Below, piece by piece: positions 1-7,560 of a stretch of DNA of 31,924 nt. Source of the stretch: JAHBNG01 sp039028975. Its GTDB lineage: Bacteria > Chloroflexota > Anaerolineae > Caldilineales > Caldilineaceae. Position 1 is the stretch's first letter, and each line of letters starts with the position of its first letter. The stretch covers positions 1-31,924 of the forward strand of contig JBCCHB010000180.1 of the NCBI GenBank assembly GCA_039028975.1. The letters are read 5' to 3'. The position numbers were made by a program, and so were the translations under genes. Under the pieces are notes generated by a model, which was not told where the DNA came from, searched no databases, and saw nothing but the letters and a program-made list of their open reading frames with translations.

Positions 1-1
1 T

Positions 2-121
2 ACTTTGGCTTGGTTGAACCGCTATCGCTGCCTTAGCAAAGACTATGAACGCTGCACCAAGAGCAGCGAGGCTGTCATTTACGCTGCTTCTATTTCTACT
101 ATGCTCAACAGGTTGACATAA
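2..121 (+). mobile_element. IS5-family transposase, C-terminal fragment
   Basis: An open frame entering from the left edge encodes 39 residues and a TAA stop. It contains WLNRYRCLSKDYERCTKSSE followed by a hydrophobic helix ending MLNRLT. This is the characteristic C-terminus of IS5-type DDE transposases (WLNRYRRLSKDYE then SSEAMIYIAM); the E of DYER falls at the place of the DDE glutamate region. Only the 3' end is in the window, so whether the element is intact cannot be told. The last 17 bases overlap, on the opposite strand, the end of the replication-relaxation gene, which suggests that gene ends inside the element. Confidence 0.8.
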
Positions 122-1070
122 GATATTCAAATGCCCTCTTAAGTTTGGCCAGACGGTTCTGGTCCGTCGTCTTAGTCAGCACCCGAAAGTTACGACAGCC
201 AAAGTGCTCATACGCTCGACCCTGATGCCGATATTGAAAATATGCCGTCACCTTCTCCTGCCAAGCGGATTCAACTTCGGTATCCAGATCTTCCTCATAG
301 AAGCAATGAATGGGTTGGGGCAGGTTAGCGAAGTTGAGGACGAAGTAGCTGTCTGGTTCTTTCAATTTGAGACTGCCATTGACCGATATAGCGGGCAGCA
401 TCTGCTTGTATGCTGATGACTTCAATTGTCGCTGCGTCAACCAGGTAGAAAGCTCCACGGTACCAGCTTGTACTAGTCGGTCAATGACAATGAGCGTGTC
501 GTTGTTGGCGATATCATGGGCCAGCTTGCGCCAGTCTCGAATGCGATCGAGGCGAGGAGGTGGGTCGAGTTGAGAGCGCGCCTTCCCCAATATCAGGACA
601 ACCTCCTCCAGTCCTAACCTATCCAGCACATACACAAAGGGTTTTCGTCCTTCACCTTTGTTGCCAGTTCCCACATCTAATGTCACCCGCAGGGGGATGC
701 GGGCTACATATCCATGATGATACAGAAGCTGGAGACGTCGTTGGCACTGGGTGCGGAGACTGCGAGGCGTCTTTCCAGTATGAAACAGTAGAGCTTCGAA
801 TTGATGAGTGGTCAGGAAGCGGTAGTAGTGGAGACGCAAGAGTAGCTGGCGGTCTCGCTGCGTCAGCGCCATGCGTGGAGGATCTGCCACGCGTTCGAAC
901 GAGGGCAAGCGTGCAACATAGGGTGGGCACTTGGGTGGGAGTCTATCCGTTGGTGAAGCCGAGTCTGATGTCTGAATTGATTCACGAACTTTCGAGAGGG
1001 GAAGGCGAGGTTCAAGATCAGAAGAACGAAGTCCGTTGGTTTGCGAATGTATGAAAGAATTCATGACCAT
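105..1070 (-). CDS. Replication-relaxation family protein, 3' end probably replaced by IS sequence
   Basis: The 321-residue product carries the Replic_Relax signature: LTQRDRQLLLRLHYYRFLTTHQFEALLF at about residues 69-96, a winged-helix-like N-terminal part of the domain. This is followed by YVLDRLGLEEV, LAHDIANNDTLIVI (about 184-197) and the typical end RNFRVLTKTTDQNRLAKL. Family members are found on plasmids, integrative elements and phages and are linked to plasmid replication and relaxation; the biochemical role is poorly defined. The first 66 residues are outside the domain, and Met67 is a possible alternative start; no convincing ribosome-binding site was seen before either. The last 10 or so residues are encoded by the end of the IS5 element, so the native C-terminus is probably lost. 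A neighbouring mobile element fits its usual setting. Confidence 0.75.
   Translation of the reverse strand: MVMNSFIHSQTNGLRSSDLEPRLPLSKVRESIQTSDSASPTDRLPPKCPPYVARLPSFERVADPPRMALTQRDRQLLLRLHYYRFLTTHQFEALLFHTGKTPRSLRTQCQRRLQLLYHHGYVARIPLRVTLDVGTGNKGEGRKPFVYVLDRLGLEEVVLILGKARSQLDPPPRLDRIRDWRKLAHDIANNDTLIVIDRLVQAGTVELSTWLTQRQLKSSAYKQMLPAISVNGSLKLKEPDSYFVLNFANLPQPIHCFYEEDLDTEVESAWQEKVTAYFQYRHQGRAYEHFGCRNFRVLTKTTDQNRLAKLKRAFEYLMSTC
121..138. repeat. Probable right terminal inverted repeat of the IS5 element
   Basis: Directly after the transposase stop comes a sequence which, read on the minus strand, starts GAGGGCATTTGAATATC. It resembles the GAGGGTGTTTGAA-type ends of many IS5-group elements. The adjoining TTAA at 139-142 would fit a short TA or TNA-type target duplication. 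The matching left end lies outside the window, so the call rests on position and resemblance only. Confidence 0.45.
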
Positions 1071-1295
1071 GAATGGCGAGATGACACGTTGCTATCAACG
1101 AATTGTCATATTCATGATCATGGTGGCTACCTTACGTGCTCTGATTTATTGGTCACCCGAAGTGGAACGTTTGGCATCAATATATCATTAATGATCTGAG
1201 AAATGGTTGAGGAGTATGAGTGCATTTATATTGAGTTATGACAGGGACAGTTGTAGAAGAGTAATACTTCAGGCCGAACTAAAGAATAAAGTCTG

Positions 1296-1320
1296 GGTTT
1301 GTATATTGGCTATATAAACC
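1296..1320. repeat. Hairpin-forming inverted repeat
   Basis: Arms GGTTTGTATA (1296-1305) and TATATAAACC (1311-1320) are complementary with one G-U type mismatch around a 5-nt loop. There is no T-tract, so it is not a standard terminator. It could be a regulatory hairpin or part of an AT-rich promoter region. Confidence 0.35.
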
Positions 1321-1449
1321 ATAGGTAATATCAGGGTCGGATCTCAGTTAAGGGTGGTTGCCATGTTAGGCCAACTCCCCGATATATTTTACGGTACTAA
1401 TTACAAGGCAAGAGGGTACCAACACTGTTTTGATCTTATATGAAAGCTA

Positions 1450-1481
1450 CGTATAATTGCCGTAAGAAGGCAAATTATACG
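1450..1481. repeat. Hairpin-forming inverted repeat
   Basis: CGTATAATTGCC (1450-1461) pairs with GGCAAATTATACG (1469-1481): a 12-bp stem with one bulged A and a 7-nt loop. No T-run follows on the + strand. Function unknown; it lies about 185 bp before the fucosidase start. Confidence 0.4.
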
Positions 1482-1666
1482 CGGCCCCATGAGCACATGC
1501 GCATATATTTCAGATATCCGCTATTCGAGTCGTGCATAACAAAAATGCTCAGATTGCCTCGTAATTTCTTGGTGGTTATCAAGTCAGTAATAAAACCTGC
1601 TTCGTAAGGTTCACACTTAAGCTGTTAAGCGGAGAGCATCCAACAAACTCAAATCAGGAGAAAACC

Positions 1667-3079
1667 ATGCATTACGAACCTACCTATGAATCCATATCCC
1701 AACACCCTGTCCCCGACTGGTACCACGACGCCAAGCTGGGCATCTTTATCCATTGGGGTCTCTACTCCGTCCCGGCTTGGGCCTATGTCGGCATGGATTT
1801 AGGGGAACTATTAGGCGGTGAGGATTTCTCGGACATCGATCCCGAATCGGAAGCGTGGAAGACCTGGTTCGCCCACAATGCCTACGCCGAGTGGTATCTG
1901 AATACGCTGCGTATCGACGGCAGCCCGACCCAGGAATATCATGCCAAAACCTATGGAGCAGACTTCGATTACTTTGACTTTGTTCCCATGTTTAACGAGG
2001 CGATCAAAGCCTGGAATCCAGATGAATGGGCCGATCTCTTTAAGCAGGTGAATGCCCGCTATGTGGTCCTAACCACCAAGCATCATGACGGTTTCCTGAT
2101 GTGGCCCAGTGAAACGCCCAATCCTCATCGCGAGAACTATCATGCCGAACGGAATCTCGTAGGTGAACTGGGCCAATCTGTGCGCAGCCGCGGCATGAAG
2201 ATGGCCTACTACTACTCTGGTGGCGTCGATTGGACCTTCAACCCCACCGTAGTGACCGGCATCGGACAAATGGCTGAAACGATTCCACAGATGCCGGAGT
2301 ATGTAGACTATGCCAATGCTCACTGGCGCGAACTCATCGACCGCTATGAGACAGCCATCATGTGGAACGACATCGCCTATCCCAAAGAGACCGACCTTAA
2401 CCCACTCTTTGCCGAATACTACAACAAGATGCCTGATGGTCTCATCAACAATCGCTTCATTCAGGATCGAGACTTGCGTCTGTCCGGCGAAAACGACAAT
2501 CACCATGACTTTGTCACCCCCGAATATACGTCGTACGGCGAGATACAAGAGAATAAGTGGGAATCGTGCCGAGGCATTGGCCATTCATTTGGCTATAACC
2601 AAGTTGAGGGACCAGAGGAGCATCTGACGGTGCAAGAATTGGTGCGGTCGTTTGTGGATATAGTGAGCAAAAATGGAAATCTTCTACTAAATATAGGCCC
2701 CAGCGCAAACGGCGGTATACCCGAGTTGCAAAAAGAACGTCTGCTTGGTTTGGGGCAGTGGCTGGACGCCAATGGGGAAGCCATCTTCGACACCCGTCCG
2801 TGGCTAGCAGCAGAGGGTTCAACGGATTCTGGCGTTGACGTCCGCTTTACCCAGGCCAGCGGCGCTCTTTATGCCACGCTCACGGACACACCAACGAGTA
2901 GGTCCGTATGTCTGAATGGACTACAAATGACGGATGATGGAACAGCTACGTTGCTCAACGGCGACGTGGCACTTGACTGGCAGCAGACGGAGCAAGGTGT
3001 CGTGGTAACGTTGCCTGATGAACTGGCTGGTGCTCCGGCGCATTCGATAAAGATATCTCCACAAGCAGCGCTGATATAG
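1667..3079 (+). CDS. Alpha-L-fucosidase, GH29 family
   Basis: Predicted retaining alpha-L-fucosidase that removes fucose from glycans. The 470-residue length is typical of GH29. The TIM-barrel domain begins PDWYHDAKLGIFIHWGLYSVPAW (about residues 16-38), the hallmark GH29 opening, and continues with TTKHHDGFLMW (136-146; paired histidines of the substrate pocket). In IMWNDIAYP, Asp235 is at the position of the catalytic nucleophile. SKNGNLLLNIGP (334-345) is the conserved strand near the end of the barrel. Residues from about 380 form the C-terminal beta-sandwich. No signal peptide is visible, so a cytoplasmic enzyme is expected. The ATG is preceded by AGGAG at a good distance. A partial second copy follows directly downstream. 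No sugar transporter or regulator is adjacent. Confidence 0.92.
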   Translation: MHYEPTYESISQHPVPDWYHDAKLGIFIHWGLYSVPAWAYVGMDLGELLGGEDFSDIDPESEAWKTWFAHNAYAEWYLNTLRIDGSPTQEYHAKTYGADFDYFDFVPMFNEAIKAWNPDEWADLFKQVNARYVVLTTKHHDGFLMWPSETPNPHRENYHAERNLVGELGQSVRSRGMKMAYYYSGGVDWTFNPTVVTGIGQMAETIPQMPEYVDYANAHWRELIDRYETAIMWNDIAYPKETDLNPLFAEYYNKMPDGLINNRFIQDRDLRLSGENDNHHDFVTPEYTSYGEIQENKWESCRGIGHSFGYNQVEGPEEHLTVQELVRSFVDIVSKNGNLLLNIGPSANGGIPELQKERLLGLGQWLDANGEAIFDTRPWLAAEGSTDSGVDVRFTQASGALYATLTDTPTSRSVCLNGLQMTDDGTATLLNGDVALDWQQTEQGVVVTLPDELAGAPAHSIKISPQAALI

Positions 3080-3196
3080 AGGCCCCTTGCAATAGCAATG
3101 GAAGCCGTACTCAAATTTGTAAGGTAGGGTGTTGCTGTTCAGGTGAATCCTTGGCTGTAGCACCAATAACTATCATTACTAAATCAAAAGCCCTGT

Positions 3197-3619
3197 GTGT
3201 ACGACTTCTGTCACTTATTACTGAATGTGGGACCGAAAGCAGACGGCACGATTCCCGAACTACAAAAGGAACGGCTTCTTGGCTTAGGTCAATGGCTAGA
3301 CGCCAACGGTGAAGCCATCTTCGATACCCGCCCATGGGTAACCGCCGAGGGGACAACGGACGCTGGCGCTGAGCTTCGCTTTACCCAAGCCAATGACGCT
3401 CTTTATGCCACGCTCATGGACACACCGACGAGCAGATCCATATGTCTGAATGGTCTACAAATGACGAATAATGGAACGATATTGTTGCTCAATGGCGGCG
3501 TGACACTTGACTGGCAGCAGACGGAGCAAGGTGTAGAGGTAACGTTGCCTGATGAACTGAACGACGCTCCAGTGCATTCGCTGAAGATGATTCCATCGCC
3601 CACTATGTTGACTGCATGA
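3197..3619 (+). pseudogene. Decayed tandem copy of the fucosidase C-terminus
   Basis: From about 3215 the frame reads LLLNVGPKADGTIPELQKER and continues to the end of the fucosidase fold, about 80% identical by eye to residues 339-460 of the gene upstream. It has only the last strand of the barrel and the beta-sandwich, and none of the catalytic barrel, so it cannot be an active fucosidase. Homology starts abruptly inside the NGNLLLN motif; the ATG at 3197 is in unrelated sequence with no clear ribosome-binding site. The two homologous segments are offset by 534 bp. It is either a remnant of a full tandem duplicate or the scar of a partial duplication. The frame is still open, so a free beta-sandwich protein cannot be excluded. 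Confidence 0.85.
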
Positions 3620-3657
3620 TCTTTTAAGTAACGCCGCTGTGTCTTATTGTATAGATG

Positions 3658-3734
3658 GCCAGAAAAGTTCTGTCCTCTCTTCTCGGGAATTCCCAGAGTG
3701 GATGGGTCAAGAGTCGGGACAAGACTTTTCTGGC
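3658..3734. repeat. 77-bp inverted-repeat element
   Basis: The ends GCCAGAAAAGTTCTGTCC (3658-3675) and GGACAAGACTTTTCTGGC (3717-3734) are complementary over 18 bp with two mismatches. Between them sits a smaller palindrome around CGGGAATTCCC. The size and terminal-repeat layout suggest a small MITE-like or REP-like element, or a bidirectional transcription stop after the fucosidase remnant. No T-tract follows. Confidence 0.5.
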
Positions 3735-3867
3735 AAAGTATATTGCCCCTCCCCTAAAGCTCCATCGGCGAATGTAGCGATATTGCGAGTTACCTGCCGG
3801 CAATAGATACTCAAGGCATGTTTTTTTAATGCTTACAACTTACCAACTTTAAAAACCTGTAAGTTTT

Positions 3868-3896
3868 TTGGAAACTTTTTCCCTAACAGCTATAGT
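3868..3896 (+). promoter_or_regulatory. Candidate sigma70-type promoter for the histidine kinase
   Basis: TTGGAA (3868-3873) and TATAGT (3891-3896) are separated by 17 bp and match the -35 and -10 consensus at four and five of six positions. It would give a leader of about 170 nt before the kinase start. A small AT-rich hairpin (AAGTTT/AAACTT, 3861-3877) with T-run overlaps the -35. Confidence 0.35.
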
Positions 3897-4074
3897 ATCA
3901 TAGCTGCATAGACAAGTTTCTGTAACTCATTTATGATGGCAGCAACTCACTCGCTACCACATCAGTTTAGCAGAATGCGCTGCATCAACCCGCTGAAGAT
4001 AGTCAGCAGATGGCCAAACCAATAAATCACCGTATAGATCTACTACGCGATGAGTCACAGTTTCGACCTCTTGA

Positions 4075-6474
4075 TTGCAAACGACTGAGTATGTAAAGTT
4101 TTATCCATCTCCTATGAAACAAAGTGGTACGTTGACTCAAGCAGAGTTTTCTACAGACAAGAAAATTTCAAGCAATGCGCGTAATGAACTTATTCGCGAA
4201 ATCGATACGCTAAACACCCGGGGGTGGAAGATACGTGATATCGACCGTGTTCAATCACAACAGCTTGCCGATCAAGCCCTCCAACTATCTATCAAAGTAG
4301 ATAATGAACAAAAGAGTTATCAGAATGGAATAGCCCAGAGTTTGACCATTCTGAGCTATTTGAATTTCCGCGCCATTAACTATGCCAATGCGCTCGAGCA
4401 GGCACACCAGGCAGAACAGCTATTTCTGTCGCTAGAACAAGAATCGTGGCTTGCTCGTGTATATAATAATTTAGGCATCTGCTATGGCAATATGGGCGAC
4501 CATGAAACATCAATGAGCTACCTGTTTAAACAGCTAGAGCTGAGCCAAAAAGTAGGTGATAGAGAGATGGAGGGCGGGGCATACCATGATTTGGCTATCG
4601 CATATCTGGACGCGGGCCAAAAAAAAGAGAGCAAAGAATCATTTGAACAATCCCTGAGCATATTTAGAGAGATCAAAGATCCTGTAGGCATTATTCTTGC
4701 TTTGTCTAACTTGAGTTCATTTTATACGGAAGTAGGCTGCTTTCAGGAAGCAGTCGCCCTAGTAGAACAGGCGCAATCTCTCTGTGATGAACATATGCTC
4801 ACTGAATTCAACGTATGGCTATGTAGTTGCTTGGCTAAGGCATTAGCCGCTTCTGGGGCACCCAAAGAAGCCTTAAATTACCTAGAAAGAGGACTGCTTC
4901 ATTATCAAGATCATCCGGACCCTGAAATACTGCCTTGGTTGCTTCTCCAATTCGGTGAATGGCATATAGACCATGGTATACCCCAGGACGCACTTCCGTA
5001 TCTATTTGAATCGCTTGAAGTGATGGACAATTCTCAGGGGGAGGATAGAGAAAGATTATCCGTTCATCGCGTATTGGCTAAGGCATACTGCAGCATGGGC
5101 GATACGAAAGAAGTTTACCAACACCTCGAGCGGGCTCTGGAAATCCAGGAGACAACCTTTGAAGAAGAACGGAAACAAAAGGCCCTTAGCCTCTCTATTC
5201 TTTATCAAACTGAAATAGCGCGCAAAGAAGCAGAAGTGGCTCTCTTCAAGAATAGCCTTTTAGAGTCAGAGATTGAAGAACGGAAACGAATAGAACAAAC
5301 CCTGCGAGAAACCCAGCAGGCTGCAGAATTAGCAAGTCGGGCCAAGGGTGAATTTCTGGCCAACATGAGCCATGAGATCCGTACACCAATGAACGGAGTG
5401 ATTGGCATGGTTAGCCTTCTTCAGGAGACTGACCTTGACGAGGACCAGCGAGAATTTGTTGAGACCATCCGCAGTAGTGGCGAGCACTTACTGCACATCA
5501 TTAACGAGATACTAGATTTTACGAAAATAGAGAGTGGTGGCTTACTTATCGAAAACCAGGCATTTGCGTTCGAGAATTGCATAAGCCACGTATTTGACTT
5601 GCTTCAATATCGTGCATCGGAAAAGGGGCTTGTGTTCAACTACGAAATCCATGATGATGTACCGCGCTACATCGTTGGTGATCTAACACGGGTACGCCAA
5701 GTGCTGACAAATCTCGTAGGCAATGCGCTCAAATTTACAGAAGCTGGGCATGTCAACTTAGCGGTGAAATCGCACCCAGTTTTGGTAAATTTCTCATCAG
5801 AAAATAGGCATCAACTCCACTTTGCCATTTCTGATACGGGTATTGGGATTTCTCCAGAAAAGCAGAAGATTCTCTTTCAGCCGTTTAGCCAAGCTGATGC
5901 GTCCATCAACCGAAAGTATAGTGGGACAGGGCTGGGGTTGGTTATTAGCCAGCGACTCGTAGAAAGTATGGGTGGGCATATGTGGCTAGAGAGCGAAGAG
6001 GGTGTTGGCTCAACCTTCCATTTTACAATTTTGGTCGGCTCCACAATTTCAGCCCGGTTGCCACAATGTTCCCATAACACTGCTCGTCAAGAGTTGAAAA
6101 CTGTGCCGTCAGAACTATCTGTATTGCTTGTAGAAGATAACGTGGTGAATCAGAAAGTTGCCTTACGCATGTTGAAGTCGCTAGGAATTGATGCAGATTT
6201 AGCAACGGATGGTCACGAGGCGCTAAAAGCGGTCTCTACAAAAAAGTATGATATGCTGCTCATGGATATTCATATGCCAATTATGGATGGCTATCAGACC
6301 ACACAAAAGATCCGTAAGTTATTCAGGGATTCAGAGCAACCTATCATTGTCGCCATGACAGCCTCCGTATTAGCATCCGATAAACAGAGTGCTTTGGATG
6401 CGGGCATGAACGACTTTCTTCCCAAACCCGTCAAACTCGAAGATTTTTCCAGGCTCTTCAACCGAATTCTCTAA
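4075..6474 (+). CDS. Soluble TPR-containing hybrid histidine kinase with receiver domain
   Basis: A 799-residue two-component hybrid kinase. Residues about 60-360 form repeated helical pairs of TPR type (for example LARVYNNLGICYGNMGDHETSM), likely the sensory or protein-binding part. A charged coiled coil follows (about 360-415). The HisKA box NMSHEIRTPMNGVIGM carries His433 as phosphoacceptor. The ATPase domain has the N box LTNLVGNALKFT (about 545-556), G1 DTGIGI (587 on) and G2 GTGLGL (617 on). A C-terminal receiver starts SVLLVEDN and has the phosphoacceptor Asp731 in MDIHMPIMDG and a KPV lysine near the end. No membrane segment is present. The longest frame starts with TTG; ATG at 4114 is an alternative. 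Neither start has a clear ribosome-binding site. No dedicated response regulator gene is adjacent; the phosphoesterase follows after 14 bp. Confidence 0.9.
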   Translation: MQTTEYVKFYPSPMKQSGTLTQAEFSTDKKISSNARNELIREIDTLNTRGWKIRDIDRVQSQQLADQALQLSIKVDNEQKSYQNGIAQSLTILSYLNFRAINYANALEQAHQAEQLFLSLEQESWLARVYNNLGICYGNMGDHETSMSYLFKQLELSQKVGDREMEGGAYHDLAIAYLDAGQKKESKESFEQSLSIFREIKDPVGIILALSNLSSFYTEVGCFQEAVALVEQAQSLCDEHMLTEFNVWLCSCLAKALAASGAPKEALNYLERGLLHYQDHPDPEILPWLLLQFGEWHIDHGIPQDALPYLFESLEVMDNSQGEDRERLSVHRVLAKAYCSMGDTKEVYQHLERALEIQETTFEEERKQKALSLSILYQTEIARKEAEVALFKNSLLESEIEERKRIEQTLRETQQAAELASRAKGEFLANMSHEIRTPMNGVIGMVSLLQETDLDEDQREFVETIRSSGEHLLHIINEILDFTKIESGGLLIENQAFAFENCISHVFDLLQYRASEKGLVFNYEIHDDVPRYIVGDLTRVRQVLTNLVGNALKFTEAGHVNLAVKSHPVLVNFSSENRHQLHFAISDTGIGISPEKQKILFQPFSQADASINRKYSGTGLGLVISQRLVESMGGHMWLESEEGVGSTFHFTILVGSTISARLPQCSHNTARQELKTVPSELSVLLVEDNVVNQKVALRMLKSLGIDADLATDGHEALKAVSTKKYDMLLMDIHMPIMDGYQTTQKIRKLFRDSEQPIIVAMTASVLASDKQSALDAGMNDFLPKPVKLEDFSRLFNRIL

Positions 6475-6488
6475 ACCAACCATACGCC

Positions 6489-7343
6489 ATGCAAATCGGC
6501 CTCATCTCCGACACCCACATGCCCCAACGTTGTTTTGAATTTCCGGTTACGTTGCCACAGGTATTTAGCGATCTTGATTTAATCCTTCATGCTGGTGATG
6601 TCGGTGAGCTGTGGGTACTGGACGAATTGAGCCAGTTCGCTCCCATTATTGCGGTCCACGGGAATGATGATTCCCTTGATTCCCAGCGTGAGCTGCCTCT
6701 TCAGCAGGTCGTCACCATTGGCGGACGGCGCATTCTCCTTTGGCACGGTCACTATCCAGATCGAATTGATGAGTTGACCTCTCGCACTGATGAATTGCGA
6801 CCCAAACTGCGCCGTATTGCCCAACGAGCCAGGCGAGCTGGCGCTTCGATTGTTGTCTTTGGACACTGGCACCTGCCATTCGCTTATGATGAAGGTGGGA
6901 TTCTACTCATCAATCCCGGAACCATCGAGTTGGGGAATGCCGCATTTCGCCAACTGATTCAGACTGTAGCGATCCTAGAACTTGATAACAATGGCAGCCC
7001 AGCCGTCACCCACATCGATCTGGCCAACCCAACCGAACCCTACCACTCTCCTATCGACTTTGATGCTGGCTTTCGAGCCGCTCTGGACCATTTCACCAGA
7101 GATTGTCGTTCATCAGAGATCATTGCCGATAGCCCCAAGTTTCGACAAGCCTTCGACCAGATCATTCCCGAGACGGCTCGATTGGCCGTATTCGAGGCAC
7201 TGAATGAAGCTGCTTACCCGGTCTGGCGGGATGAGAAGAAGTTTGTGACTCGCCAAGATCGGCTAGAGGCCATTCAGCGGTCCACTGCTATTCCCAGAGA
7301 CGTTCAACAGAAATTGGTTGACCTATTTACTGTAGGGGAATAA
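6489..7343 (+). CDS. YfcE/MJ0936-type metallophosphoesterase with C-terminal extension
   Basis: The first 165 residues are a compact calcineurin-like phosphoesterase of the YfcE family. Metal ligands are visible in order: DTH (Asp8, His10), HAGD (Asp37), GND (Asn59), WHGH (His86, His88) and GHWH (His126, His128). This is a two-metal phosphodiesterase fold; the physiological substrate is not known for most members. About 110 further residues follow, roughly 175-284, beyond the usual length of YfcE proteins (160-185); they are helical and not recognised. The ATG at 6489 has no strong ribosome-binding site and lies 14 bp after the kinase stop, so the two may be co-transcribed. A role in second-messenger turnover next to a kinase is possible but unsupported. 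Confidence 0.85.
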   Translation: MQIGLISDTHMPQRCFEFPVTLPQVFSDLDLILHAGDVGELWVLDELSQFAPIIAVHGNDDSLDSQRELPLQQVVTIGGRRILLWHGHYPDRIDELTSRTDELRPKLRRIAQRARRAGASIVVFGHWHLPFAYDEGGILLINPGTIELGNAAFRQLIQTVAILELDNNGSPAVTHIDLANPTEPYHSPIDFDAGFRAALDHFTRDCRSSEIIADSPKFRQAFDQIIPETARLAVFEALNEAAYPVWRDEKKFVTRQDRLEAIQRSTAIPRDVQQKLVDLFTVGE

Positions 7344-7358
7344 TTTCGTCGCCTTCAG

Positions 7359-7404
7359 AACCGGAGTTTTGTCCCTCCTGTAGCGGTTGTGGAAAACTTC
7401 GGTT
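7359..7404 (+). terminator. Possible terminator or hairpin after the phosphoesterase gene
   Basis: AACCGGAGTTTT (7359-7370) pairs with AAAACTTCGGTT (7393-7404), 12 bp with one G-U mismatch around a 22-nt loop, followed by TTAAAA. It stands 15 bp after the stop codon, which suits a terminator, but the loop is large and the T-run is short. Confidence 0.35.
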
Positions 7405-7462
7405 TTAAAAGCGACCCCAGCAAAAAGTGTATTCTCATATTTTTACGCTAGGGTTTACCTCG

Positions 7463-7503
7463 ACGTAGCAACTCAGCTACCTCCTGGAGGTAGGTGGCTA
7501 CGT
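7463..7503. repeat. Nested palindrome before the dehydrogenase gene
   Basis: An inner perfect inverted repeat CTACCTCC-T-GGAGGTAG (7477-7493) is enclosed by an outer pair ACGTAGC (7463-7469) and GCTACGT (7497-7503). ACCTCGAC occurs on both sides (7458-7465 and 7517-7524). It sits about 60 bp before a start codon, so it may be an operator, an RNA hairpin or a small mobile palindrome. Confidence 0.45.
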
Positions 7504-7560
7504 ACCTGAATGTTACACCTCGACAAGCAGATCCCACGCAAATCAAAGGAATTCTGAATC

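Larger units (their letters stand above)
1071..1666. other. 596-bp gene-free stretch with hairpins
   Basis: No convincing coding region was seen on either strand. The stretch holds two well-formed hairpins (1296-1320 and 1450-1481). At its left end there is a repeated ATTCATGA-type motif: a perfect inverted repeat ATTCATG-AC-CATGAAT at 1059-1074, across the start of the minus-strand gene, and a related ATTCATGATCATGGT at 1110-1124. The latter pair could be an autoregulatory operator. No strong promoter was found for the fucosidase. Confidence 0.4.

Noticed and set aside
560..1054. 164-codon frame opposite the replication-relaxation gene
   Set aside because: It has no recognisable motif and lies wholly antisense to a gene with clear family motifs.
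1311..1318. TATATAAA as a -10 box for the fucosidase
   Set aside because: No -35 match at a suitable distance; the sequence is part of a hairpin arm.
2069..2584. 171-codon frame antisense to the fucosidase
   Set aside because: It is a shadow of the strongly conserved GH29 coding frame with no motif of its own.
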